From NCBI RefSeq assembly GCF_000018685.1, contig NC_010001.1, positions 2,372,001 to 2,436,000 of the forward strand: a stretch of DNA of 64,000 nt, in the 5' to 3' direction. Positions 1-7,311 of this stretch are shown here, piece after piece; the first letter of the stretch is position 1, and the number at the start of each line of letters is the position of its first letter. A program made the translations under genes and the position numbers. This stretch comes from Lachnoclostridium phytofermentans ISDg. Lineage in GTDB: Bacteria > Bacillota > Clostridia > Lachnospirales > Lachnospiraceae. The notes beneath the pieces were generated by a model. It was not told where the DNA came from and made no database searches. It saw only the letters and a list, made by a program, of their open reading frames with translations.

Positions 1-1
1 A

Positions 2-400
2 GTAGAAGAATTAGAATTTGCGGAATGCGGACCAAAGGCAAAGAGAAACATTTATCTCACAGATGGTTTAGCAAAGGTTTTAAAAGAAGAGAATGGAATA
101 CCAGTTATGACTTCTTATGAATTTGGAAGAGGACGTGGTATCTATCTTGCTTCTTATGAACATTCTATTAAGAATGCTAGAACGCTTCTAAATATTATAT
201 TATATGCAGCAGGGGAATCCTTCCATCAAGAAGGAATTACAAACAATGTATATACAGAATGTGCTTATTACGAGAAAGATAAAATTCTTGTCATGATTAA
301 TAATAGCAATACCTTACAAGAATCATCTGTAACAATTAAAGGAAGAACATATACAAAGGATATTCCAGCATTCGATACCGTAATTCTTCCATTAGAATAG
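2..400 (+). CDS. GH112 galactosyl-N-acetylhexosamine phosphorylase, C-terminal part
   Basis: This reading frame is open from the first bases of the window and ends at a TAG at 398-400, so only the last ~132 residues are present. The visible stretch includes SYEFGRGRGIYLASY, then LLNIILYAAG, and a terminal beta-rich part with VMINNSNT. This resembles the C-terminus of GH112 phosphorylases, which phosphorolyse galacto-N-biose or lacto-N-biose to galactose-1-phosphate and N-acetylhexosamine in the cytoplasm. The catalytic N-terminal barrel lies outside the window, so family membership is inferred from the tail alone. A headless gene fragment follows directly. Other enzymes with a similar C-terminal cap cannot be excluded. 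Confidence 0.6.
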   Translation, partial: VEELEFAECGPKAKRNIYLTDGLAKVLKEENGIPVMTSYEFGRGRGIYLASYEHSIKNARTLLNIILYAAGESFHQEGITNNVYTECAYYEKDKILVMINNSNTLQESSVTIKGRTYTKDIPAFDTVILPLE

Positions 401-401
401 A

Positions 402-746
402 CATAATTTTAGAATAGTCATTGATACCAATATTCCTTGCGATGTCCTGAAAGAAATAACAGATTATGCCCATGTTGTAATTATGTTGTCCCCTCAGTCA
501 ATGTCTGTAGAGAAGTTTTTTGATAGAGGGGATGAAGAAAAGCAGTTTCTGTTATCAGAAATTGCAAAGTGTCCTAATCCTGAAAAAACACTTCAAAATT
601 TCAAAGACTGCATAGCAAGAATTAATAGTCAAAAGCATTATGATCTATTTGCAAACAGTGGATTTTTTACCGTTGTGAGAAGCAATACTGAAACTGATAC
701 TCGAACAGAAACGTTTGAAATAATTGCAAAGCATTTCGGTTTGTAA
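402..746 (+). pseudogene. 5'-truncated gene fragment, unrecognised
   Basis: An open frame without a usable start runs from just after the GH112 stop to TAA at 744-746. Its protein-like stretch begins FRIVIDTNIPCDVLKEITDY near 408, and the first ATG is only at 483. The translated part (LSPQSMSVEKFFDRGDEEKQ and onward) has the composition of a folded alpha/beta cytosolic protein. No ribosome site precedes 483 at a sensible distance, and coding-like sequence continues upstream of that ATG. A deletion that removed the 5' end is the simplest reading. The family was not recognised. A short product starting at 483 remains possible. Confidence 0.45.
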
Positions 747-890
747 CTACTTGACTTAAAAAGAAATATCACTTATGATAGCAATATATGGAATATTAAA
801 TCAACACCATATACAGACGTGTATTATTGACTTAGCTTTTATTGTGAGACTTAATTATGATTACTTCTATTTTGAAAGGGATATTTTGAA

Positions 891-1019
891 ATGAATCGAA
901 TTCTTAAATGGATAAAATTAGAATCTATTATGATAGCATTATTTTTCGTTAAGGGGATAAGTGCGTCCAAATTTAATAGATTTAGGAGAGTCCACATAGG
1001 AATTTTGGAATATTCATAA
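891..1019 (+). CDS. possible 42-residue leader peptide ahead of the ABC-F gene
   Basis: ATG at 891 opens a 42-codon frame ending TAA at 1017-1019, with an AAAGGG motif about 10 nt upstream. The peptide has a basic start (MNRILKWIKL), a short hydrophobic stretch (IMIALFFVKG) and a basic middle. It sits in the 380-nt leader of an ABC-F gene and is followed by two palindromes and an intrinsic terminator. ABC-F resistance genes are often controlled by leader peptides plus attenuation, which makes a regulatory role attractive. There is no homology evidence. It could equally be chance or a gene remnant. Confidence 0.3.
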   Translation: MNRILKWIKLESIMIALFFVKGISASKFNRFRRVHIGILEYS

Positions 1020-1023
1020 TAAA

Positions 1024-1064
1024 AATGATATAAAATCATTGATATAGAATGATGTAGAATCATT
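1024..1064 (+). promoter_or_regulatory. tandem palindromes overlapping a promoter-like site
   Basis: Two copies of the inverted repeat AATGAT-N5-ATCATT lie at 1024-1040 and 1048-1064, start-to-start 24 bp. The second overlaps a TATAAT at 1064-1069, and TTGATA at 1039-1044 lies 19 bp upstream of it. The arrangement looks like a double operator over a promoter. The sites could also act as RNA hairpins in a longer leader. Confidence 0.45.
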
Positions 1065-1074
1065 ATAATATATG

Positions 1075-1108
1075 AAAAAACCCAAGGCTTATTGGCTTTG
1101 GGTTTTTT
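1075..1108 (+). terminator. intrinsic terminator / attenuator before ABC-F gene
   Basis: AAAAAACCCAAGGC, a 6-nt loop and GCTTTGGGTTTTTT form a 14-bp stem (one G-U) ending in six T. It lies only 19 nt before the ABC-F start and directly before its ribosome site at 1118-1124. This position fits transcription attenuation, as known for several ABC-F resistance genes. It might instead simply end upstream transcription. Confidence 0.7.
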
Positions 1109-1127
1109 GCGTCTATAGGAGGTTAGC

Positions 1128-2690
1128 ATGATAGAATTAGGAATTAACAATGTATCAAAATATTACGGTGCAACAAAAATATTCGAGAACATTACATTTG
1201 ACATAAAAACCGGGGAAAGAATTGGTTTAATCGGTCATAATGGATGTGGGAAAACAACCATATTAAAAATCATGATGGACTTAGAAGATTATAAAGAAGG
1301 TGACATTCATCTTCGCAAGGGAGCAAAGATAGGATATTTGAATCAAATTCCTGTATATGATGAGAAAATAAAAACCATAGAAGTTATTCGCGCGGCTTTT
1401 GAGCAAATATCCATCATTAAGAATCAAATGAATCAATTAGAAATACAGTTTGAAAAATTAAAAGGAACTGAATTAGAGAAAGCAATCCACCAATATGGGA
1501 ATTTATCTGAACAATATGAGCTAGATGGTGGTTATGATTTAGAAACCAGAATCAATAAGATAACAGAAGGATTACAAATTACTGATAATCTAAAAGAGAT
1601 GGCCTTTAACAATTTAAGCGGAGGAGAGAAGACCAGAGTTGTCTTAGCTAAAATACTCTTAGAGGAACCAGATATATTACTGCTTGATGAACCTACCAAT
1701 CATCTGGATCTAGAAACAATTGGCTGGCTGGAAGGGTTTTTAAAAGAGTATAAAGGTTCCGTGTTAATCATATCTCATGACAGATACTTTTTGGATAGTG
1801 TTGTGAATAAAGTAGTTGAATTGGAATATAGCAGAGCTAATATTTATAACGGTAATTATAGCTACTTTGTGGTCGAAAAAGAAAGAAGATTTCTTATCGA
1901 TTATAAGAATTATCAAAACCAGCAAAAGAAAATAGAGCAAATGGAAAATCAAATCAAACGATACCGAATTTGGGGTGAAATGCGAGATAGTGATAAGATG
2001 TTTAAACGAGCGAAGGAGCTTGAAAAAAGACTAGAAAAGATGGAAGTTCTGGGACGCCCTGTTCTTGATTCAAAGAAAGTCCGCTTTAATCAGGATATCG
2101 TGAATAGAACCGGGAAATTTGTTCTTGAGGTAGAGGATATCAGCAAATCTTTTGAAGAGAAAACATTACTTAAGAATATTAATCTAAATATTTTCTATCA
2201 GGACAGTGCCTGTATTATTGGAAAAAACGGCAGTGGAACTTTAGCAGAATATGAGGGAACTTTGCTTTTTGTTTCCCATGATAGGTATTTTATCAATAAG
2301 GTGGCAGATAAAATTATGGAGATTGAAGATTACGAGATCAACACCTATGATGGTGATTATAACTATTATCTGGAAGAGATTAAAAAGAAAAAAGATAACA
2401 GCATAAGCGGTATAAATAGTCTCATATTTAAATCAAATAAAGTGGTACAAATTAAAAAGTCAGATGATTCGATTCGTTCCAAGAATGCAGATGCGCTGAG
2501 AATCAAACGTTTAGCCCTGATTGAAGAAAACATAGAAAAGATGGAGATAAAACAAAAAGAACTAGAGAACGAAATGAACATGCATAACTCAGATATAAAA
2601 TATCTGGAAGATATTTTCTTGGAAAAGCAAACTATTGAAAAAGAATTAGAAGCTATTTATGAAGAATGGGAAGAACTCATTTACTTTTGA
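1128..2690 (+). CDS. ABC-F family ATPase with gutted second ATPase domain
   Basis: The protein has 520 residues and starts at ATG 1128 after AGGAGG. The first nucleotide-binding domain is complete: Walker A GHNGCGKTT, signature LSGGEKTR, Walker B DILLLDEP and switch SHDRYF. A lysine-rich linker helix follows, as in translation-associated ABC-F proteins. The second domain starts normally, reaches GKNGSG near residue 370, then jumps in frame to LAEYEGTLLFVSHDRYF. The Walker A lysine, signature and Walker B are therefore missing, roughly 100 residues. A C-terminal coiled coil remains. ABC-F proteins protect or modulate ribosomes and need both sites, so this product is probably inactive or altered. 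A leader with operator-like repeats and a terminator precedes it. Confidence 0.85.
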   Translation: MIELGINNVSKYYGATKIFENITFDIKTGERIGLIGHNGCGKTTILKIMMDLEDYKEGDIHLRKGAKIGYLNQIPVYDEKIKTIEVIRAAFEQISIIKNQMNQLEIQFEKLKGTELEKAIHQYGNLSEQYELDGGYDLETRINKITEGLQITDNLKEMAFNNLSGGEKTRVVLAKILLEEPDILLLDEPTNHLDLETIGWLEGFLKEYKGSVLIISHDRYFLDSVVNKVVELEYSRANIYNGNYSYFVVEKERRFLIDYKNYQNQQKKIEQMENQIKRYRIWGEMRDSDKMFKRAKELEKRLEKMEVLGRPVLDSKKVRFNQDIVNRTGKFVLEVEDISKSFEEKTLLKNINLNIFYQDSACIIGKNGSGTLAEYEGTLLFVSHDRYFINKVADKIMEIEDYEINTYDGDYNYYLEEIKKKKDNSISGINSLIFKSNKVVQIKKSDDSIRSKNADALRIKRLALIEENIEKMEIKQKELENEMNMHNSDIKYLEDIFLEKQTIEKELEAIYEEWEELIYF

Positions 2691-2763
2691 CAAAAGCATA
2701 AAGCCTACTATAAACAAAAGCATAAAATCTACTATAAACAAAAGCATAAAAGGCTACGATAAA
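2691..2763 (+). repeat. three 24-bp tandem repeats
   Basis: Three near-identical units beginning CAAAAGCATAAA start at 2691, 2715 and 2739, immediately after the ABC-F stop codon. Units are 24, 24 and 25 bp and end in CTACTATAAA or CTACGATAAA. They are non-coding; no function is evident. Confidence 0.85.
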
Positions 2764-2865
2764 GTTATACTAGAGAATAAACGTGATTATAGTACTATCG
2801 ATTTTAATATGTAGAATGTTGTCATTTATACAGTGGGACAAGCAAAAAAGTACTACTAATATGCG

Positions 2866-2894
2866 TTGACAAAAACTGGCATCTATAATATAAC
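2866..2894 (+). promoter_or_regulatory. sigma-A-type promoter for the small basic protein gene
   Basis: TTGACA at 2866-2871 and TATAAC at 2889-2894 are separated by 17 bp. Transcription would start near 2901 and read through the palindrome array into the small gene at 3056. Confidence 0.5.
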
Positions 2895-2952
2895 AATTAT
2901 AAATACTTTAGATAATTTATTATGGTTGCTTACATATGAAATTCCATTATGA

Positions 2953-3018
2953 TATAGGAAATTCCTATAAATATAGGAAATTCCTATAAATATAGGAAAT
3001 TCCTATAAATATAGGAAT
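2953..3018 (+). repeat. array of 3.5 perfect palindromes in a leader
   Basis: The 17-bp palindrome TATAGGA-AAT-TCCTATA occurs at 2953-2969, 2972-2988 and 2991-3007, each separated by AA, with a half site at 3010-3018. The period is 19 bp. The array lies between a promoter and the ribosome site of the gene at 3056. It may be a multi-site operator or form alternative RNA hairpins. It is not CRISPR, because the 2-bp gaps hold no spacers. Confidence 0.85.
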
Positions 3019-3055
3019 GATAAAGGTTATACCAATATGTATCTGGAGGTGAGTT

Positions 3056-3187
3056 ATGGGTAAGGATAGTGGAAAAGCTATGGGTCCAGTAGGAAAGGTA
3101 GTTGCAGGAAAGAACGAAAAGAATAAGGCAGGTGCTAGCACCAGCAAAACTACTTCAAAGGCTACAAATAAATCGGGGAAAAAATAA
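3056..3187 (+). CDS. 43-residue basic protein, unrecognised
   Basis: ATG at 3056 follows GGAGGT at 3045-3050 and opens 43 codons ending TAA at 3185-3187. The peptide is rich in Lys, Gly, Ser, Thr and Ala, with GKAMGPVGKVVAGKNEKNK in the first half and a Ser/Thr/Lys tail. It has no hydrophobic segment and is strongly basic, so nucleic-acid binding or a structural role is conceivable. It is a self-contained unit: promoter at 2866, palindromic leader, strong ribosome site and a 13-bp hairpin after the stop. The family was not recognised. Confidence 0.6.
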   Translation: MGKDSGKAMGPVGKVVAGKNEKNKAGASTSKTTSKATNKSGKK

Positions 3188-3220
3188 ATCAGGAAATACT
3201 ACAAATGAACCAATAAACTG

Positions 3221-3260
3221 ATCTATGACAGATGGAGATTACTATCTGTCATAGATAGAG
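3221..3260 (+). terminator. hairpin after small basic protein gene
   Basis: ATCTATGACAGAT at 3221-3233 pairs perfectly with ATCTGTCATAGAT at 3244-3256. A short T tract follows. It supports the gene at 3056 as a separate transcription unit. Confidence 0.55.
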
Positions 3261-3370
3261 TTTTAACATAAAGAGAAAAGCTATAGATTTGTAGCAAAAT
3301 ATTATTACATATTAAACAAGAAAAAGTACTCTTTTCGAACTTTTCCTTGTAATGTATAAAGGAGGAACAT

Positions 3371-4411
3371 ATGATAAAAGTAGCATGTTTTGACACCAAA
3401 TCCTATGATAAGGAATGGTTTGATCGTAAAAATAACGGTGAATTTCAAATTAAATATTATGAAAATAAATTAAATGCAGATACTGCAAAGTTAGCTCATG
3501 GTTGTCAAGCTGTGATAGCATTTGTGAATGATTCGATAGATAAAGAAACGATTGAAGAATTGTATCAGTTAGGAATTAAAGTAATTGCAATGCGTTGTGC
3601 TGGTTATAACAATATTGACTTTAAAGAAGCTTACCAAAAAATAGCAGTAGTACGTGTACCGGGATATTCTCCACATGCTGTCGCAGAGCATGCAATGGCT
3701 TTGTTGTTATGTCTAAACCGTAAAATACATCGTGCTTATATTAGAACAAGAGATTATAACTTTAGTTTAAAAGGATTAATTGGATTTGACCTTTATAAAA
3801 AAACAATAGGAGTTGTTGGCACAGGTAAGATAGGTCAAGTATTTATTGATATATGTAAAGGTTTTGGTATGCGTGTACTGGCATATGATTTATATCCAGA
3901 TCATAGCAAAGATATAGAGTATGTTAGTCTTGAGACGCTCTTTTCTGAAAGTGATGTAATATCGTTACATTGTCCATTGACAGAAGAATCAAAACACATG
4001 ATTAATGCCGAAACCTTAAAATTAATGAAGCAGGATGCTGTCATTATAAATACATCAAGAGGTGCATTGATTGATAGTGAAGCCTTATTAGTAGCTCTGA
4101 AAGAAGAGAGGATTGCTGGTGCTGGACTTGATGTATACGAAGAAGAATCCGATTTATTTTTCGAGGATAATTCGGGTACTATACCAAAGGATGATGTGCT
4201 ATCTTTATTAGTAGGTCTGCCAAATGTTATTATAACATCTCATCAAGGTTTCTTAACCAATGAAGCGTTAAGTAATATTGCTGAGACTACGATTGAGAAT
4301 CTTAGAGCTTATTTTCATGATGAGTCTTTGATAAATGAAATATGTTACTTTTGCTTACCAGGCGGAACGAATCCGAACTGTAGAAAGCAAAAAGAAGGAC
4401 GTTGTTTTTAG
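3371..4411 (+). CDS. ldhA: D-lactate dehydrogenase (2-hydroxyacid dehydrogenase family)
   Basis: The enzyme has 346 residues and starts at ATG 3371 after GGAGGA. It reduces pyruvate to D-lactate with NADH in the cytoplasm, a fermentative sink. The Rossmann motif GVVGTGKIGQVFIDI is near residue 148. The D-isomer family signatures INTSRGALID and AGLDVYEEE follow, and the catalytic His is in TSHQGFLTNEA. Length and layout match fermentative D-LDHs rather than SerA or glyoxylate reductases. The C-terminus ends in a Cys-containing tail (NPNCRKQKEGRCF) that is somewhat longer than usual. The desulfoferrodoxin gene starts 14 nt after the stop, so the two are probably co-transcribed. Confidence 0.88.
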   Translation: MIKVACFDTKSYDKEWFDRKNNGEFQIKYYENKLNADTAKLAHGCQAVIAFVNDSIDKETIEELYQLGIKVIAMRCAGYNNIDFKEAYQKIAVVRVPGYSPHAVAEHAMALLLCLNRKIHRAYIRTRDYNFSLKGLIGFDLYKKTIGVVGTGKIGQVFIDICKGFGMRVLAYDLYPDHSKDIEYVSLETLFSESDVISLHCPLTEESKHMINAETLKLMKQDAVIINTSRGALIDSEALLVALKEERIAGAGLDVYEEESDLFFEDNSGTIPKDDVLSLLVGLPNVIITSHQGFLTNEALSNIAETTIENLRAYFHDESLINEICYFCLPGGTNPNCRKQKEGRCF

Positions 4412-4425
4412 AGAGGAGAATACGT

Positions 4426-4812
4426 ATGACTAAAGAGCAAAAATTTTTTATTTGTGAGACATGTGGAAACATTATCGGGATGATTGAAGATAAGGGTGTT
4501 CCAGTGGTATGTTGTGGTAAAAAGATGACTGAGTTAGTTGCTAATACTTCGGATGGAGCACAGGAAAAACATGTTCCGGTAGTGGAAGTAAAGGATAATT
4601 TAGTTTATGTAAGCGTTGGTACTGTTGTTCATCCTATGCTTGAGGAGCATTCTATCCAGTGGGTATATTTAAGGACGAATCAAGGCGGTCATAGAAAGAG
4701 CTTAGCACCAGGCAGTGAACCAAAGGTTGTTTTTGCATTAACTGAAGGTGAAGAAGCAATCGAAGTATTTGAGTACTGTAACTTACATGGTTTATGGAAA
4801 ACTGTTCTTTAA
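4426..4812 (+). CDS. dfx: desulfoferrodoxin (superoxide reductase)
   Basis: The protein has 128 residues, starting at ATG 4426 with GAGAGGAGAA just upstream; a TTG at 4402 inside the previous gene is not needed. It reduces superoxide to peroxide in the cytoplasm of anaerobes. The N-terminal desulforedoxin centre is seen as CETC and VCC. The catalytic centre-II ligands are in EKHVPV, HPMLEEHSIQW and CNLHGLW, so both iron sites look complete (class I desulfoferrodoxin). Its place directly behind ldhA suggests joint expression of a redox sink and oxygen defence. Confidence 0.93.
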   Translation: MTKEQKFFICETCGNIIGMIEDKGVPVVCCGKKMTELVANTSDGAQEKHVPVVEVKDNLVYVSVGTVVHPMLEEHSIQWVYLRTNQGGHRKSLAPGSEPKVVFALTEGEEAIEVFEYCNLHGLWKTVL

Positions 4813-4993
4813 TTTCTGTTAGGAAAAAGCTTTCTTAGTACCTTTTCCTAGTTCGTGATAACGAAAAGTTCGCGAAGTGTACTTTTATTGTATTTGGTAA
4901 AGTAAGTTCACGTATGCATTACCTTGTATAGAAGATATTAATATCTCAAAAGTTACGCTAAGTACAAGGAAGAGAATTAATAATTAAAATTAA

Positions 4994-5045
4994 AAAAAGG
5001 GTGATGTATCATGTAATAAAAATACTAAGATGCATCACCCTTTTT
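4994..5045. terminator. bidirectional terminator between dfx and the oad genes
   Basis: AAAAAGGGTGATG at 4994 onward pairs with the arm ending CATCACCCTTTTT at 5045. The stem has 17 bp with one G-U pair and T tracts on both strands. It can end dfx transcription on plus and the oad unit on minus. Confidence 0.8.
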
Positions 5046-5056
5046 GAATCAATGGA

Positions 5057-5194
5057 CTACTTATTTTTCTCTTTTTTATCCGGAATTTTCTGAAGAATAA
5101 CAACGATACCAGCAATTAGTAGCATTCCTAGTAATATACTTAACATGCCTCTCCACATAAATTCTAAGGTTATAAATATATTTTCTAAGTTCAT
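5057..5194 (-). CDS. OadG-like 45-residue membrane subunit
   Basis: On the minus strand ATG at 5194 has AGGAG nine bases upstream and runs 45 codons to TAG at 5057. The peptide has one transmembrane helix (GMLSILLGMLLIAGIVVILQ) after an aromatic/acidic start and a charged tail (KIPDKKEKNK). This is the layout of the small gamma subunit of Na+-translocating decarboxylases, which anchors and assembles the complex. It lies about 30 nt downstream of oadB in the same direction and ends before the shared terminator. Assignment rests on size, topology and position rather than on a diagnostic motif. Confidence 0.6.
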   Translation of the reverse strand: MNLENIFITLEFMWRGMLSILLGMLLIAGIVVILQKIPDKKEKNK

Positions 5195-5224
5195 GTACAA
5201 GCTCCTTTCAAAGAACTTTATGTT

Positions 5225-6367
5225 TTAATGTAAGAAAAATTCTAAGATAATACCTCCGGCTAGAACGGAGCCAATCTGACCTGCAACATTTGCTCCAACT
5301 GCATGCATTAATAAGTGGTTGGATGGATCTTCTTTGAGACCCATCTTTTGTATTACTCGTGCAGACATTGGGAAAGCTGAGATTCCGGCACCACCTACCA
5401 TTGGATTAATTTTATTCTTTAAAAATAGGTTTAGGAATTTCGCAAATAACACACCACCAATGGTATCAAATACGAAAGCAAATAAGCCAAGTCCCATGAT
5501 GATAGCAGTTTGAGCATTTACAAATGCGTCCGCTTTCATACTAAATGAAATAGTGATACCAAGTAATAGTGTTATTAAGTTTGCAAGAACGTTCTGAGCG
5601 GTATCGGATAAAGAGTTTAATACGCCACACTCTCTTAAAAGGTTACCAAACATTAAGAAACCTACGAGAGAAACAGACATTGGAGCAATAAAACCTGCAA
5701 TTACGGTTACGATAATAGGAAAGAGAATTCGTGTACGTTTCGATATAGTAGCCGGATTGTAGGGCATACGAATCATACGTTCTTTCTTTGTTGTAACAAG
5801 TTTAATTGCGAATGGTTGAACGATTGGAACTAAAGCCATGTAGGAATAGGCGGCTACTGCTATAGCTCCTATGTACTGAGATTTTAATACTTGGGACACT
5901 AAAATAGAAGTAGGTCCATCCGCTGCACCAATAATACCAATGGATGCACAATCGTTAAGATTGAATCCGAATACAGGTGCTAATATAGCTGCTAAAGTCA
6001 TTGTTAAGAAGATACCGAATTGTGCGGCACCACCAAAAAGAAACATTTTCGGATTTGATAAAAGAGGACCAAAATCAATCATTGCACCAATACCAATAAA
6101 GAGTAAAATTGGTAGTACTTCGGAGGTTTCTATTCCTACATGAAACATCCATTCAATGATACCATTTACATTCCCGATTCCTTCATAGGTTTGGTTGATA
6201 ACACCGGATAAGGGTAGATTAATTAGGATTGCGCCAAATCCCATTGGTAATAAGAGCGCTGGTTCATAGTCTTTACAAATTGCTAGATAAATTAGAATAC
6301 CACCAATGAGATACATTATTACTGGGCCCCAACCTAGGGTGGTTATTCTGAATAGTAAAGATTCCAT
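5225..6367 (-). CDS. oadB: Na+-translocating decarboxylase beta subunit
   Basis: The protein has 380 residues from ATG 6367, which has GGAGG seven bases upstream; a GTG at 6379 overlaps that site and is less likely. It is a polytopic membrane protein that couples decarboxylation of a carboxybiotin carrier (oxaloacetate, methylmalonyl or glutaconyl type) to Na+ export. The family core GIIGAADGPTSILVSQVL is intact, as is the C-terminal part with PMVGGAGISAFPMSARV. A small OadG-like gene follows. No alpha carboxyltransferase or biotin carrier gene is in the window, so those subunits must be encoded elsewhere and the substrate cannot be told. Confidence 0.9.
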   Translation of the reverse strand: MESLLFRITTLGWGPVIMYLIGGILIYLAICKDYEPALLLPMGFGAILINLPLSGVINQTYEGIGNVNGIIEWMFHVGIETSEVLPILLFIGIGAMIDFGPLLSNPKMFLFGGAAQFGIFLTMTLAAILAPVFGFNLNDCASIGIIGAADGPTSILVSQVLKSQYIGAIAVAAYSYMALVPIVQPFAIKLVTTKKERMIRMPYNPATISKRTRILFPIIVTVIAGFIAPMSVSLVGFLMFGNLLRECGVLNSLSDTAQNVLANLITLLLGITISFSMKADAFVNAQTAIIMGLGLFAFVFDTIGGVLFAKFLNLFLKNKINPMVGGAGISAFPMSARVIQKMGLKEDPSNHLLMHAVGANVAGQIGSVLAGGIILEFFLH

Positions 6368-6802
6368 AACATCCTCCACATTCTTCTTATTTTAGTATTG
6401 TAGAAACTCTAATTTAGCGGTGCTATATATCACCATAATTATATAATTCATAGGATATATAAGCAAGAAAAATATGTTAAAATAGCATTTAGAATCGAAA
6501 TTATGTTTATAGAAATTGAACGACAGATAATAAATTCGAAAACTGAAACGAAATTAAATAATAGAAAAAGAAATTCAAAAACAGTAAAAAATAAATTACA
6601 GAATAAGAATTTGGATAATAGAAAAAGAAATGCAAAACAAAAAAGAAATAAAATATTTAAAATTTGAAATACAGGATACAATTAGGGATAGATACCAGGA
6701 TTAGTTACAAGATAACATAAAGTATATAAATAGGAAGAAATACTTATTTATTAAGCAATTTTTACTATTTATTAACAAAAACAGACTAGTTATGAAAAAA
6801 AG
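6368..6802. other. AT-rich intergenic region, no gene seen
   Basis: This region separates divergent genes. It is very AT-rich, with repeated AATAGAAAAAGAAA-like purine tracts near 6560 and 6620 on plus. Open frames here (for example 6448-6681 minus) are low-complexity Phe/Leu strings without ribosome sites. Nothing else was identified before the Pho-box-like site at 6803. Confidence 0.5.
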
Positions 6803-6833
6803 TTGTAAAGAATTTGTTAAAAATCATTATACT
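6803..6833 (+). promoter_or_regulatory. Pho-box-like direct repeat with -10 box
   Basis: Two adjacent 11-bp direct repeats, TTGTAAAGAAT at 6803-6813 and TTGTTAAAAAT at 6814-6824, precede TATACT at 6828-6833. Tandem 11-bp repeats in place of a -35 box are the architecture of PhoB/PhoP sites. It lies upstream of a broken phosphate permease gene, which agrees with phosphate control. Confidence 0.45.
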
Positions 6834-6896
6834 GTATTGTTGTTATGTTTAACGAATGGTAATATGTGATTGAATTTAGACAAAGGGGGAAAGTTC

Positions 6897-7279
6897 ATGA
6901 GCGTTTCGTTATCTGATTTTTTAATACAGATTACGAGTAACCCAGCGCTATTTATAACAGTATTATTAAAATTAGTGGTATTATTAATAAATGGTTGGAC
7001 AGATGCCCCAAATGTAATTGCTTCTTGTGTATCAACAAGATTGCTATCACCCAAAAAAGCGATCTTGATGGCAGCAGTTATTAATTTCTGGGTGTGTTAG
7101 TAATGACTATGGTAAATAAAGCCGTAGCAGAAACTATTTATAATATGGTAGATTTAAGGGGGGATTCTTCGGATGCCCTGATTATCCTATGTGCAGCGTT
7201 ATTTGCCGTAATTATTTGGGTAACAGTAGCATCATACTTTGGTATTAAGCCTTGGTTATTTAACAACAAAATTAATTGA
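6897..7279 (+). pseudogene. PiT-family phosphate permease remnant (frameshift plus 3' deletion)
   Basis: ATG 6897 follows an AAAGGGGGAAAG ribosome site. The first frame gives a PiT N-terminus (LLINGWTDAPNVIASCVSTR) and stops at TAG 7098. PiT sequence continues in another frame from about 7094 (VLVMTMVNKAVAETIYNMVD, then LCAALFAVIIW), so one frameshift lies near 7090. It ends at TGA 7277 after only ~125 residues of a protein that is normally over 300. The serine-rich signature and the whole second half are gone. A DUF47 tail follows at once, so a deletion joined the two genes. Confidence 0.8.
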
Positions 7280-7311
7280 ACTCCTCTGTAGAAGAGCAAA
7301 TCGTACATTAG

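Noticed and set aside
851..1150. Minus-strand 99-codon frame over the ABC-F leader
   Set aside because: It covers the operator and terminator structures, has no ribosome site and its composition is that of AT-rich antisense DNA.
2953..3018. Palindrome array considered as a CRISPR array
   Set aside because: Gaps between units are only AA, with no spacers, and there are no cas genes.
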